Shown here one piece after another: positions 23,301-37,400 of a stretch of 64,000 nucleotides of DNA. The notes beneath the pieces are model-generated. The model worked only from the letters and a program-made list of their open reading frames with translations, made no database searches and was not told the origin of the DNA. The DNA is taken from assembly GCA_036768485.1 (NCBI GenBank), contig JAVLUZ010000154.1, forward strand, positions 43,232,284 to 43,296,283, given 5' to 3'. The first letter of the stretch is position 1. Every line of letters starts with the position of its first letter. The translations under genes and the position numbers were made by a program. This DNA is from Mermis nigrescens. Its lineage: Eukaryota > Nematoda > Enoplea > Mermithida > Mermithidae.

Positions 23301-26300
23301 TAGCGTTTTTTGTTGTTTTACATTGTATACTTACTTTTACATAGAATCACTTCTGATACAATATTAATCATCAAATTTCTTAGACTTTAACAAAAAATCT
23401 GGCGCGAAGCGCCGGAAAATTTGTGAAATTAAGGCGGATAGACGTCTAGAAGCATGATTTGTACTGCTTGATTTTCTGTATTCATAGCATTTGATGTGAA
23501 ACATCGAAATTTTCAATTGAAAATACATAGAAGAAAACTATGCAAAAATAGCTGTTTCTGCTGTTAAAATTGTCTTGAAACCTACATGAACAGAATGAAC
23601 AGAAAATACAGGTTGCCAAGAAAGTAAATAAATGTCATTAATAAGTATCATCCGGTGCGTAGCGCTGGAAAATTTGAGAAATTATGGTCACTGACGGCCA
23701 AAAATCATTGCAAATTACATATCCATTCTTTATCTCGCCAAATATTTTTGGCCAATGCGAAGAAAGGGCGCCGCCCCCGCCCCCTTAAATCCGCCTCTTA
23801 TTTTAGTATATTAAGCCATAGCAACTCCAAAAACTGATGAAATCGGATGATACGTACGTGGTTAGATCATTGTGTATTTTACACAATTCGCCTAAAAAGG
23901 CTACATACATATGTGCTTTTGAATTCACGAGCTTCAACTTTTTGAACTGAAAATTCTGGATTCATGAGCATCTTGTACGAGGTCACGAACTAGTGTTCAA
24001 CTCAGCAAACTTCTTGAGAAAACTTGTATATACTTTCAATTTTAAATTGCTTGTTGCTTGATTGTCCTCAGTCATTTTTTATCAGCGTTTGCTCGATGTT
24101 TTATAATTGCTTGTGTGAGAGAAATATGCCCGATCACGACTTCGTTTATGGTTGATTGTTTTGTCGGCTTTTATATTATTGTGAAACCTTTAGAACAAAA
24201 GCGCATTTATTTTTAGGGTGTTCTTCTGATCGGAGCGCTGAATACTATAGCTCGCCTTACATCTGTATTTTTCTTGTTGTCATATGCTGGCGTCAATCTG
24301 GCATGTTTAGCTTTGGAGTTAACATCGGCTCCAAATTTTAGGTATGAAATAAATTCAAATTGCGATTTAGAAAATGTTATTAAAGAATGTAGTTATAAAG
24401 AGATACGTACATTCGATGTGTACAAGTTTGTACAATATCCCACGAATTGATCGGTAAATTGGTGTGATGATGCAGTTTTGCAATGCAGATGGCTAAAGGC
24501 AGTTATAAATAATGATGCACAAACATGAACAGAGACGCTCGCGAAAAGCCAGCAATGCGGGCATTACTATAGTCCTTTTTATTCCAAACGAGCCTTTTTC
24601 TGTAAACCTTCCAAGGATGTAAATATGTCGCAAAAGCGTTTTGTACTTCCGCGACACTCTTGATATTTTGCATATTAGAAGATATTATGACAACCTATTT
24701 TTGTACGAGACAGTCGTGCTATAGCTGCCTTTAAAGCACTTTCACAGCCACTCAAATTGCATATCTACATGCCTTGAAAATGGGTAGCTTTTGAAACGGA
24801 ACAGATTATAGCACGACAGATCATGCGCCAATTATTCTTCAGTCTAACAGTTAATTCAGTGACGAGAGTGCGTTCGACTCGTTAATCAAAATGCCCCTTG
24901 GAAAATTTTAGTGATTTTCCCGGCAGCTTATTTGCAAATTAAAGCTTTCATTTCGTAGCGATTTTGTCCTTGTTCTTGCTTAAATGAAATCAAAAACGGA
25001 GACCGCTTTTAGATTAGAAATATAAAATTTCGCATTTAGGAGGCGGAACTCTCGTCTCATCGAATTGATTTGTAGACGAAAAATGCAAATAAAATCACAG
25101 TGCACAGGCAGTATAATACAAGAACACTTATGTATAAATCTTCACTTTATCAAACGTGTCGTATTTTTAAGATTTGCTTTTAACTTTGTTCATTTTCCTT
25201 CTTTTTTAATTTTCGTTGAAATCACGTCTCTGTTCATATTCTTCAGACCTACATTCAACTACTTTAGTTGGCACACCGCTTTTCTGGGTTTCTTAAGCAG
25301 TATCACGATGATGTTTGTCATTAATCCAGAAGCGTCTGGAGTTGCCATAATTTCGCTATTGCTATTGCTCATAGGGCTTCACTACAAAGCTCCGCCTGCT
25401 AGTTGGGGTTCCATCAGTCAAGCTTTAATCTTTCATCAGGTACACACATAAATACATATGCAGATGTCGTACGCCAATTGTCATATTATTATGTACGTAT
25501 ATGTACATATAGGTACTTGACTATATGTTTTATAATATGTAAGCATATGTAGGTACATATATGCATCGATCTCAAATGTCAGATTGTTTAATTAAATGGG
25601 ACCATGAGCATATAAAGATCGGTTCGGTTATATCTCTTCCTGCGTCTACGCTGTTGATCATTATAATCTTGTTGACTAAAGCTGCCTCTTACATAAACTT
25701 TGCTTTTACTTGAAATAGCCCAACTAGACATACATTTTACGCAGGCCCCTATCCAGAATTTGGACAAGGGGGGGTACAAACATAGATTGGTTTGTATCTC
25801 GGAACCTTCGTTTTACGTCGGACAAAAACGATTCTGCTATAAGACTAACTTATCAATGGTTTAGGACGATCGAAATTTAATTTTTTTGAAGCTGGCTGCT
25901 TCGTCTGTGCTATGTTATGATCAAATTTAGCTCTTTGTGCCTGGACTGTCAATTTATTCTTAGTTTAATAAGCTTTTTTTGAAATTAAACACTTAATTAA
26001 GAATCGATTTAGTAATCTTTTTATTGCTTTAATAATTCCATACCTACTGTCTTCACTTCAATATGTTAAGGTTTAAAAATTGATTTAAAATTTACTTTTA
26101 ATTCAATTAATTTATTGAATTACTTTATTTTAAAATTTATTCACTTTAATATTAAAAAAATAATTTGTAAATATCCTAAAAATAAAGCGTCGCTTGACTG
26201 TTGAATTCTATCGCGCATTATCGTAGCACCACGCGATTTATCTGGGGTTGTTCTAGGTACGCAAGTACCTTTTGCTTCTGGACACTCGCAAAGAACACGT

Positions 26301-29300
26301 AAAATATTGGAGGCCTCAAATCCTGTTTCTCGTCGCCAATCCGAAATCTTGTCTGCCTTTGATAGATTTCGTCAATGATCTGAAAAAATCTGGCCTGTAT
26401 ATTTTGGGACACGTTAAATTAGTGAAGCAGGAACAGATCGATTCCGTTTTCAATCCGCTACAAGACGACATGCCTTACTGGTTGAGCCTTGTTGATTATC
26501 TGAAAATCAAGGCATTCGTCGATATTACGGTGTCACATTCGATCAAAGAAGGCGTTCAGCATCTGGTAATTAATTATTTTTCAATTTGCATGCTAAAAAA
26601 GTCAAATTAATTGAACAAAATAGTCAAAACATGAGTATAAGCGCGAAGCGCCGAAAATTTGACACTTTTGAGCAAATAGATAGCTAAAAACGCTCAGAAA
26701 AACACCTTTTCTACGAATTTTCAAGAAATTTTTTTGGTAACTTTCGGAAAATCGTGAATTCTAAGGGGAGGGTAAAAAATTTCTGTGGGGTGGGGAATTT
26801 TTCGGAGGGAGCGGGGTAAAACCATTGTTGAGCCCTCTCCTTTCAATTTTTCTTTCATAAGTGCATTTGAACATTCGAGATTTTGATAGGTTGTTAAGTA
26901 TTGACGCTGTGTACTGGCTGAAAAGCGTGAATTAATTTATTCATAAATAATTATTTATCTACTAATATTAGTGGTAGCAAACGTCTCGTTTCTATTTTAC
27001 GTCTTTTTACTTCCAGAATAAGAGAGACTGCATCCTGATCAACCGCACATGCATACGTATCGGGTTGGCTCCATAAATGAACACGATATACATTTCTGGG
27101 GGGTCAGGTTCGAAAATGTTTAAAAAGTACCGTTTTTGGGCTAAAACGATCGAAATTTTGGGAGGTGGTCTTCCGGCCATTATTAGGTTAGCGGGTAGAT
27201 GACCTCCAATTTTTGACCAAAAACGGCCAAAAAACGCCTAAAAACGGTCGAAAAAATTCAAAATTTTTCAAAAATGAGGAAAGGGTCGAACAATTTTTCT
27301 GGCCTTGGGGGTCGAACAATTTTTCTGGCCTTGGGGAACGACCGACTTTGGGTGGGGGGATCTTTCCATCCCCAGTTACATGCCTGGGTACACTTCAAAA
27401 GCACTATTTTTGACATTTCGGACAATGCTCGTTCTTTCTAGAACATAGAAACGCAAATTTTGAAAAAATCGAGTGAATTGAACAAAATATAGTTAAAAAA
27501 TAAGTATATCGCGCGAAGCGCCGAAAATTTGAGACTTTTGAGCCTGTCAGCACGCCACGTAATTTGTATATAATTTATGCTTAACATTACAAATTAATTT
27601 CAAAGATTACTTTGATTATAATTCTGTCATTTAGTTTTTCTGTTTTGCGTTAATTGTAATGAAGCGTATTCATTTAGATTGTAAATCAGCATATAATTCC
27701 ACAGTTCGTTTATTATAATGCATAATTAAGTATATCGATGTTTCGCTAATACGTCAGAGCATGGCAATGCGAAAGAATAAGCGGCGACTTTAAAGGAAGA
27801 AAGACAAGAACGTTAAAAGTTAGCAAAATGTGAGTCGTAGACATAAAGACTCCAAAAAATGGATTAGAAATGAACTTCAAACATAATGAGAAAGTTATTT
27901 TAGCGATTCTAAAGCCAGACAGAGGGGTCGGGAATCTAGAAATAAACCGAATCTAAATCCGAGCAGTATACAGAAATTTAACGAAATAATGTATCAATTA
28001 ACATAGGAGAAATACTGAAGGATATAAAAACTGCAGCACGCAGCTATGCAATAAATCCGTCTAAGTATAGCGATATGCACGACAGTGAAATTGAGCAATG
28101 GATAGTACGGTAGAAGCGGAAGGTTGAAAGAGGTCAAAAGGATAAACTTTAGGTCAAAACAACACCCATCAAATGCGAGCGAATCTCATGCAAAATATAT
28201 CAAAAAACGAAGTACTCAAATTTGTTTTTCTGGACCGCCATGATTAAGCTTCAACTTAATCCTTTTTACCTGCCAGACTGCGTGAATCTGGAAAGCTATA
28301 AAAATCGGATTAAACTAATCAAACTACATACTGAGTCCTTTTATGCCCTTTTTCGAAAAGCCTACGTTTTATACTGTAAGCTTGAATTTTTCCGTGATTC
28401 ACGTTCTCGTCTTTCTCAAAATTTTCACTGAAATCACGCAGCCAAAATGTTAATCCGAAATAGCGTTGATTTAAGACCTACAGCTACGTTACCTAGATAA
28501 TACCAGACTGAATCTTTCGTGACAAGGCAAAAATGAGCTAAGAACGCTTAAAAAGGCACACTTTTTACAATTTTTACGAATAGCGACAACCGTCGGAACA
28601 GCTGTTTTATTATTGGTAACGCTCGTTAAATGATCCAATTTGGGACTTATTGTCTAAAATTTGTTTGTAACATTTTTTTATTTACGAACGGGACGAACCT
28701 GAACGAAAAACAATATTCATTGTACGAAATATATGCATATACTACGTTAGAACATTTTTCGTTCTTAATTAATAACTTCGCGCATTGATTTTATGAGAAT
28801 GGCTGCAATCATAAATGGGCGCCACCAAAGTTATGGGAGGGTGCAAGATTTTTTCAAAGGTCAAAAAATGGCCTCAAAAATGGTGGTATGGCGAAAAAAC
28901 ACCATTTTTCAACGTTTCTCATCGAACACTATCCATTGGCATCAAAAAATTGTGAAAAAACAAATTCAGAAATTAAATTCTTAGGAGGTACATATTTTGG
29001 TTTCCAGGTGGGTATTTTGGTTTTCGGGGGTTGCATTCTCCCGATTCCCCCCCCCACGCACAGGTATGGCTGCAATGAATAAGAACTTCATTTCAGGTGC
29101 GCTTATCAGGTCTGGGAGCAATGAAGCCGAATACGGTAGTATTGGGTTTCCACGATACAGCTCCAAAATTAGACACGTTCCGTGATAGCAATTTTCTAGT
29201 TTCGAAAAAACATTTGAAATTTGCCAAATTAGACCGTGCTGAGGTTGTTGAATATTTTACAGCTCGCGACTTGAGTGAGTTTTGATGTTCGATTTGTTCA

Positions 29301-31353
29301 TCGTACTTTAAAAATTGTATAATCAATTCCAGGAATCGGAAATGAAACCATTATTGCATTTTTAAAATGCAGTTTTTAATATTGTTAACGTGAGCCTCCG
29401 TTTTGCTTTATTATTTAATTGAAATTTTTTCTTTAAAAACTTTTTTAACAACTTTTCATACAGTAGTATTGGTCTTCTTCTGAGCTCGACGCTTTTTAAT
29501 CAATTTGATGTGAGTACAGCCTTTTCTCACTTCGTAAGCTTTTGGAGCTTTATCTGCGATATTGACATTTTGACAGAATGCATTACTCCATGAAAAAGAT
29601 ATGCCACGATGAAATAATTTACAAAGTGTTTTAAATTATTAAAGAACAGTGATGTGAAATATTTTTTGTGCGATTTTATGTGCTAAAAATTTTTTTGGGC
29701 TGATCCTGTTCCCAAACGGACCCTGTTGTGCACAGTTCATTCAACTGCCTGGGTTGTCGATTTTCAATTATACAATGATCTAAAAATGCGTGATGGTGAC
29801 AACCTTGTTTTTTGTTCAATCTATAAACGATATACAGATGAAACATAGGCTAGAATGTTTTTTCGGTGTCAATTGCTACGCAAAAACCTATGTACATACT
29901 ATTGATCGACCGGAGATCCGGTCCGGCCTCCGGCAAATTCGGCCATTTTTCCCACTCCAGTGCTCCGGCCGGAGGACATACAAAAAACCGGCCGGAGGCC
30001 GGAGAATTTTTCTTTTTTTGCATATTGACCAAACGTACTAATTGCTGACATTACGCTTATTAAATTTAGTCAGAGCACAATACAATAGCAGAAAGAGGAA
30101 ATAGCGCCAAATAAAGTGTTTATCACCACCACAATAGTAAAATATTCATTTTTAGTAGGAAAGGAAATTACTCTACTGATCGATTCATGCAATTGCTGTG
30201 AAAATCGCTGCAGGAAATTCTTGTTAACACCGGAACTCATAGAGAGGCATAAGATACAGTCTGGCTTGCACTGCACATGTTATAATGATTTTCCAGATAA
30301 TGTTGCTGTCCATTCTGTACGCGGTTCACTGAACATAGTATAGTATGATATAACGTAACTTATGTATATACGGTCACACGCAATCATGCTTTAACATCAA
30401 ATATTGCAAATTGACGCTTTTTTAGGGCAGGCTATGTAGACGACAGCGTCTCAAATTGCCACATGAATTATCTAAAAATAGATGAGTACGATCAGTGTTT
30501 TTCTGTACTCGGCAAAGATTTTTCCCGATGTACAAAGACTTTTCGGTACCGTCTTTGTACATATACAAAGATTTTTGGGAAGACAAAAATTGCAAAAAAG
30601 TCTAAAATTCGCAAAAGTTTTCGGTGCTTCGCGTCGAAATGAGTAATTGTGTGTTATACATATCTTTGTAATGGTAGAAATTGCATTTCGAAAGGGAAAA
30701 TGTCAAATTTTTCGGCGCTTCGCGCCGTTTTCAGACGATTCATAGTGATTTTTGCCCGTAGAGACCCAGAAATTAGCTAAAATACACTACCAGAATTCGA
30801 ACAACTCTGTTTTTATCACACTAAAATCGCTACTGTACCATATTATAGCACCCAAAAATTTGTGTGTACAAAATATACAAAGATTTTTGGGAAGACAAAA
30901 ACAAGGTGTAAAATTCCCAAAAATTTTCGGCGTTTCGCGCCGAAATGAGTAATTGTTTGTCCTATATATCTTTAAAATGGCAGAATTTGCATTTAGAATG
31001 GAAAATTGTCAAATCGGCGCTTCGCGCCGTTTTGAGACAATTTTTAGTAATTTTTGGCGTCAGAAACCCAGAAATTAGCTAAAATGCACTATCAAAGATC
31101 GAAAACTCTGTTTTACCAAAGTAAAATCGCTACTGTGCTATATAGTACACAAAATTTTGCATGTACAAAATGTACAAAGACTTTCGGGGACCATCTTTGT
31201 AAATGTACAAACGGACCTTGTACAAAAAAACACTGGGTACGATCAATGAATGTTTTTCACGTTTTATTCCTCATACACGCTCATAAAATCATGCCGTTTT
31301 TGATGTTTTGTCCGCGTTTCTTTTTGTGATCCTACTATTCCTCATACAAGCTC

Positions 31354-31415
<62 letters not shown>

Positions 31416-34400
31416 ATATATATATAGATAATATAATTTTTTGATGTTTTCTCCGCGCTACCTTTTGAGATATATACGCCAGAGATGTAGCTTATGGGCA
31501 GCATAATCGCTTAAAGCCGCAAAACGTACGTAAGTTTCTGTTTTTAGGATACAATTTTAAAGCAACTGGACACCTACCACACATTAGATCTTCAGAGTCC
31601 AAAAACGAATCAGCAAATTGTTGACGCAGCTCAGATAGTTATTATATTGATGATTTTATAGATACTGCGGACAGTGAAGATTTTATAGACACTTAGCTGC
31701 AAAAGCATGACAAGATTGCCGAGTAATTTTGAATAAATTTTGTTGCATGTAGTCTATTTTACATGACTAACTGGCTGGTATGCAGTTGAGATGCATACGA
31801 ACTATGGTCTAAGTTTTGGTCACAAACATGTCCTATCTATCCACACGTGTAAAATAATATTTCTCCGGCTCCGGCCTCCGGCTCTGGCCACCGGCCGGAG
31901 CAACATGGTCCAATCCGCGCGGATCCCGGCCGGCCGGATCTCCGGCTCCGGCCATTTTGGCCGCTTTGGTCGATCACTAGTACATACATATGTCTCCATT
32001 ATGCCATGCCATGTAGCATATTTTTTCGGTCGATCTAATTCTTTACGATTAAAGCTTAAAACAGTACTGTGAAGATTATTCAAATAGACATAATGACAAT
32101 ATGCGCCCTGAAGTCAAATTTTACCCAGGCACGTAGCTGGTCGTCCTATTTTGAGGGGACCAAACCCAATTTTGGGGGAACTAAGCCCAAAAAGACCAGA
32201 AATAGCACAAAATAACGTTTAAAAAGTCCGATTTTTTCCGAATTTCCTTTGGGAGGGGGTCCGGATCACACCTGGGCGTGCGGGGGGGGGGGAAGTTTCG
32301 GGGGAGTAAGCATCCCCGAGAAACCAAAATACCCCCCCAGAATTCAATTTTTGAATTTTTTTCGTTTTTTTTCGCAATTTTTTGATGCCAATGGATAGTG
32401 CTCGATGAACGTCGAAGAATGGTGTTTTTCGCCATACCACCATTTTTAGGGCAATTTTTTGACCTTTGAAAATCTTGCACCCCTCTTCCCCACCAGAATT
32501 TTGGTGCTGCCCACGTATGGTCCGGACCCCCCATTCCCCCAGAGCTACGTGCTTGATTTTACCTGACATTGTTTTTTTATTTGATCTTTGTGAAAATTGC
32601 AGATTTTCTCCACGTGTTCAATTATTATGTACCTGTATATTAATACTCGTACTTCATTCTTGTGCATGTACGAATGTCAACATTGCGCAAAAGAAGCATT
32701 TTTGCGAACGATAATCATTAAAAATCTTGTAAAGTAGATACGTGAACTTTAGACGATTTTTCTATGATACATTTTTCGTTCATAATCTGTTTGACTATTC
32801 GTAGACACGCCTGTTTCTGGCTCCTCTTCTTCATTTTTTGACTCGTCTGACTCCAATGACGACTTTTCGGCTCGACTAGCGCCATCTGATTATGTCAAAA
32901 TTGTTGTCGATATTCTGCGTATGAACAAAAATATTTGTCTAGCGAGGCATTTTTATAAATTAAACAAGGACGTACTTTACAAGGACGATTCTGGTCTCTC
33001 TATGCCATCTTCTAGGGTAAATTTATATCCCATCGTGCTATAACAGTAATGTTCCTTGGTCAGTTTTGAACTATGCATGCTTCTGAAATTATAATCGTGT
33101 TGCACGATTAGTAATTAGCATTATCTACAGTCTATCTCGTGAAACATTGCGCATGGCTTGCAATCACACTTGCACATAGAAGGGGAGGGGCTCTGAACCC
33201 CTGAACGGTCAGACAGAAAGACACTGTCCGGTCCGGCGATTTTGAGCTGATGGAACATTTTCTGCATCATTTTTGAGGACAAGCAGTATCTACCTAATCA
33301 TATCAAAAATGTTTGGCGAATTTTATGTACATATTACTCAAGAAGCCCGAAATTGTGTCAAAATGGTCTAAAACATTAAAATTGTTTGTTAAATTGATCA
33401 ATTTCTATATTTTTCAGTGTTAAAAGCGATATAATGCAGTCAAAATGGACTAAAAATGCAGTATTACCATGAAAAAGCGTTTTTTAGGCTACTGTGACCA
33501 TTGTCGACATCTAAATAACAAAAAAATCATGAACACAAAATTTACTGTTTTGAAGTTCTGAGATTTAACCCCCTGCGACCCTGACCTTGTGCATCTATGC
33601 TAGCAATCGTTGTATGGATTTAAATAGATGGCAAAGCTATTTTAACTAAAGCGACATCTGTGTATGACATTGCACACACAAACGAGTGTCCAAATTTATG
33701 ACTTGGAAAGTCCTATTCATTATTGTAGCATTTCACGCAGAGCACCCTTAGACTGCTATTTCTGTCATACCTATATGAAAATTGATTTCCATGCACAAGT
33801 TTATGTGAGATGGACTGTATGTGAGCATATAAATACGAGGGTTGTTAATTAAGTTCGTTTTAGCTGTCTAATAATTTTTTTCTATCAGAGTTATCAACAC
33901 TCGTTTTTTTGCTCGTTTTTCTGCAACTTCTGCTTTACATCTCTGCACTCATCATTTCTTTTTATCTTTTTTCCGCTTTCCAGTAAAATAATTTTGTTTT
34001 ATCATAGATAAAAATTGATTGAAAATATAGCCCTAAACAGTAGGTCCCATGATTTCATTCTTCAAGGAAAAGGATAGGTATGTTAGCTGAGAGTATCCAA
34101 CGTTGTAAAGCACTTCTTTATAATGTTTTTTGTTCATGAAACCTGCATTTGTGATGAAGCAAATTTTTTGTCAAAATCAGCAAAAAATTGAGTTTTAACG
34201 AAAAATGCATCACTAAAAAGAGAAAATTAATCACAATGGGATTTTTGGTAGTACATCAAGGAAAGTCATAAACTGACTTTGTTTTACCGAAATTTTGAGA
34301 TCAAATGCTAATCAGAGCCTAAGCTGCGACAAGATAAAAGTTGTTTTTCTTAACCAAAGAAGTGAGGTATTTTAAAAAATTTTCTAGAAAAGGCGGGAAA

Positions 34401-37400
34401 AAATAGAAAAAAATGGTGACTCTAGTAATGTAAAGGAGAAGTTGCGTCACCATATGCAAAAAACACCACTTGTTGATATCTCTTATACAGAAAAAGTTAT
34501 TAGACAGCTAAAACGAACTTAATTAACAAACCTCGTACAAATGTATGTACTATGTAGGTAGCATATATGCCCTGATTTTACGTTGAAGAAAAATCATTGT
34601 CATGAATCTGCGCAATCGCATTGCATTTTCGAATTAGATTTCAAAAGTGAATAGCATGCTTTGTCGAAGACTTGTTTGCAACAATAATTAATTGAAAACT
34701 TGTTCCGTCATACATATGATGTACATGTAAGAATCAATTGTGTATATATAAGAGCTATTTCCCAACATCATAAACGAATTTTTTCCTAACAGTTTTCATT
34801 TTGTTAAATGCACTCACATATGGTTTCTGTGCTTTGTTTAGTGATTTATCACCACCGTACATAAGACATCGTTACGATTTTTTTAATTCTTAATGCATAT
34901 ACTATTCGGCGCTAAAATTGCAACGTATTTACTATTAATAATTTCTTAGTAGGACTATAAGAAGTATGCTTGCTAAGATATAATGAAGCGTGTCACAATT
35001 ATAATTTGTATTTTCTTGTCATGATCAAGTCGTAGTTTGCAATCTTCTTCTCGATGAAATTGCGCATCGCTTAGTTTTTCTATGAAAACTAAAAAATAAA
35101 TTAGTAGATTCAATTAAAATTTTAAACAAGTTACAAAATTCATTTTTTCAAATCAAAGCAACTGACCTACATAAGATCGAATATTGATCATTGATTGATA
35201 ACCCTAATTGTATGGGTATTTATTTATTTATCGCAGATCACTCGGGGAATTTGTTTTGTATATGGGGCGGCGAGGCGAATCATGATGAATCGAATCGTTC
35301 TTTCATAAATAATTGATTACATTGTAAAAATTTGATTACATTGTAAAAAAGTTGATCGCACATTGATTACATTGTGAAAATGAGCATTGTCGTAAAAGTA
35401 TTGATTAGATTAAATCTTAATTCAAGCGACGCCAGGACAGGTACGTTGACGTTTGGCCCGTGGATCTGGTTCGTCCCCAAAATGCTAGTACTTCGTGGGA
35501 CAATAGTTCTTTGTTTCTATTACAACTGGCTTGCATATTGAGCATGGTAGACGTTTGGAAGGCCAAAACTACTTTGCGAGTATTTTTGTGCGTCACTTCC
35601 TTACAAGATATGCAACGGAAGGAGCGTCAGCTGAAGGTCTGTGAACTTAACGCTGGCTCACAATCTAATATTTTCATTTGAGAAATTATTAAAAACTTCT
35701 TACGCAATGAGCTCTGATGTGAAACTCTGATTTTTTTGCCGTATGATCATATATTTAAAATGACGAAAATTGCATTTTATTATTTTCAAATTCTTTGTAA
35801 ATTATTTCATGCATATTTTCATTTTTGAATTCTTGAAACATTTTATCCTTATTTCATCATTACCTTTTCACTTTCTTTTTTATTTATTTCTATCCTTCAA
35901 CAGCTCGGATGGGACGGTGTAAAACGACAAAGGGGTCCTCCTAACGTACAGAATTATACAAAGCAATGATTGATAGCAGACATGTAACGGCTCGAAATTT
36001 TGGGAGATTTATATCCGGCCATTTTTAGGTGAGGGGGTAAATGACCTCCAATTTTTGGCCAAAAACGATCAACAAACACCTAAAAACGGCCAAAAATTGG
36101 TGAACCAACTTTGGGTGGAGGTAACCCCCTTATCCCCCTGTTAACACGTCTGATTGATAGGCTTATCTTTGTCAACATTAAGTTGCGTTATTTATTTGTG
36201 ACTCAAAGTCCATAGTCGCAGCTTAATTGGAAAAATTAAGTTCTTGGTTTTCGTATTATTCGATTCATTTGTTTCATTCTTTTAACAATCCGTTATAATG
36301 TGGCGCTAGATCAGTGAGACAGGTGTAGAATGCAACCGTAATGAATTTTTTTAAATAGCTACAAACAGGTACTTTTTTACTCCTACGTCAAATTAAAATA
36401 TATCTTAGACTGCATGTGAGTATTTTACCAAACTTTGTTGGCATTTTTCGGTATCTCTCGTTAGTTTTGGTAAATTATGGCCGATTCCGGCATTGACGAA
36501 TAATTGAAATTACACTGTTCATGACTGAACTGCGTAACATAGTTAAAAACTAAGCGTGGGAGATCAGATTTTTCAATAAAAATAGAGAGCCTGTGATGAC
36601 GAGTCGCCTAGAACCGAGTCATCCTACGGTTTTTAAATATTTATTTCTGTGATTCTTGATATGTATATAACCTCAATATTATCAGTTAGTTAATGTGTAT
36701 GTATTACTGTGGAAAATGTAATTTAACTTGACCAGCAGCGAGAAGTCCATGATCATGTAGGCTCCAAATGCCCACACGAATGACTTCGTTCTTCTCTTTT
36801 AAGTGTAATTTTAATCAACTAGTCTATTTTTTAACTTAGTGCGTGAATTCGCTGGATGAACATGCTCCTTATTACTATAACACACGATCTCTGTATCGCT
36901 CGACGACCATTTATCAAAAACCAAATCTCTACCTACTCCGTCAAGCAAGACAAAATTGAGTGCTATATTTTCCCAATCGAATTTATGCTCTAGGTTAAAA
37001 AGACTACTTTATGAATAAAATTTAGATTTTCATTCTAATTTTCTACTAAAACATTATACATACAAGTTTATTTTTTAACGTGATGCTTGGCTATCATATA
37101 TTCAGTACCTGTTTTCTATATATCATAGGTCTCGGTCTGTATTTATTATAATTAAAGGCATGGCAGCATGCTTGCGAGGCTAAACGACAGTTACAGCACC
37201 TGATTCTTTATAAAGTACGACCGACACTTTAAAAATATTGTCCTTCATGCACTAGGTTGAAATGGTCAGACTACATATGTGTTCGACTTGATGTATTGCT
37301 CGTAAAGAGATTAGTCGTTTCCTTCCAATCATATTTCAGTCTTGCTTCAGTCCTCCATCTTTCGTAGCATCCTATTTGATTGTATCAGACGTTTTGAATA

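Larger units (their letters stand above)
29900..31979 (+). mobile_element. hAT-like element with CCGGCC/CTCCGG subterminal repeats
   Basis: Inverted ends TATTGATCGACC and GGTCGATCACTA are flanked by a perfect 8-bp duplication GTACATAC (29892-29899 and 31980-31987). Subterminal zones (29910-30008 and 31860-31965) are dense in GGCCTCCGG and CCGGCCGGAG. The interior holds a tgtac MITE, a TA microsatellite and two candidate exons (30156-30323 and 31548-31696). I did not find standard transposase motifs in it. Confidence 0.9.

Noticed and set aside
31622..31624. Selenocysteine codon in the element-borne reading frame
   Set aside because: No SECIS-type structure could be shown and the protein is unassigned; an ordinary stop or a lesion is simpler.
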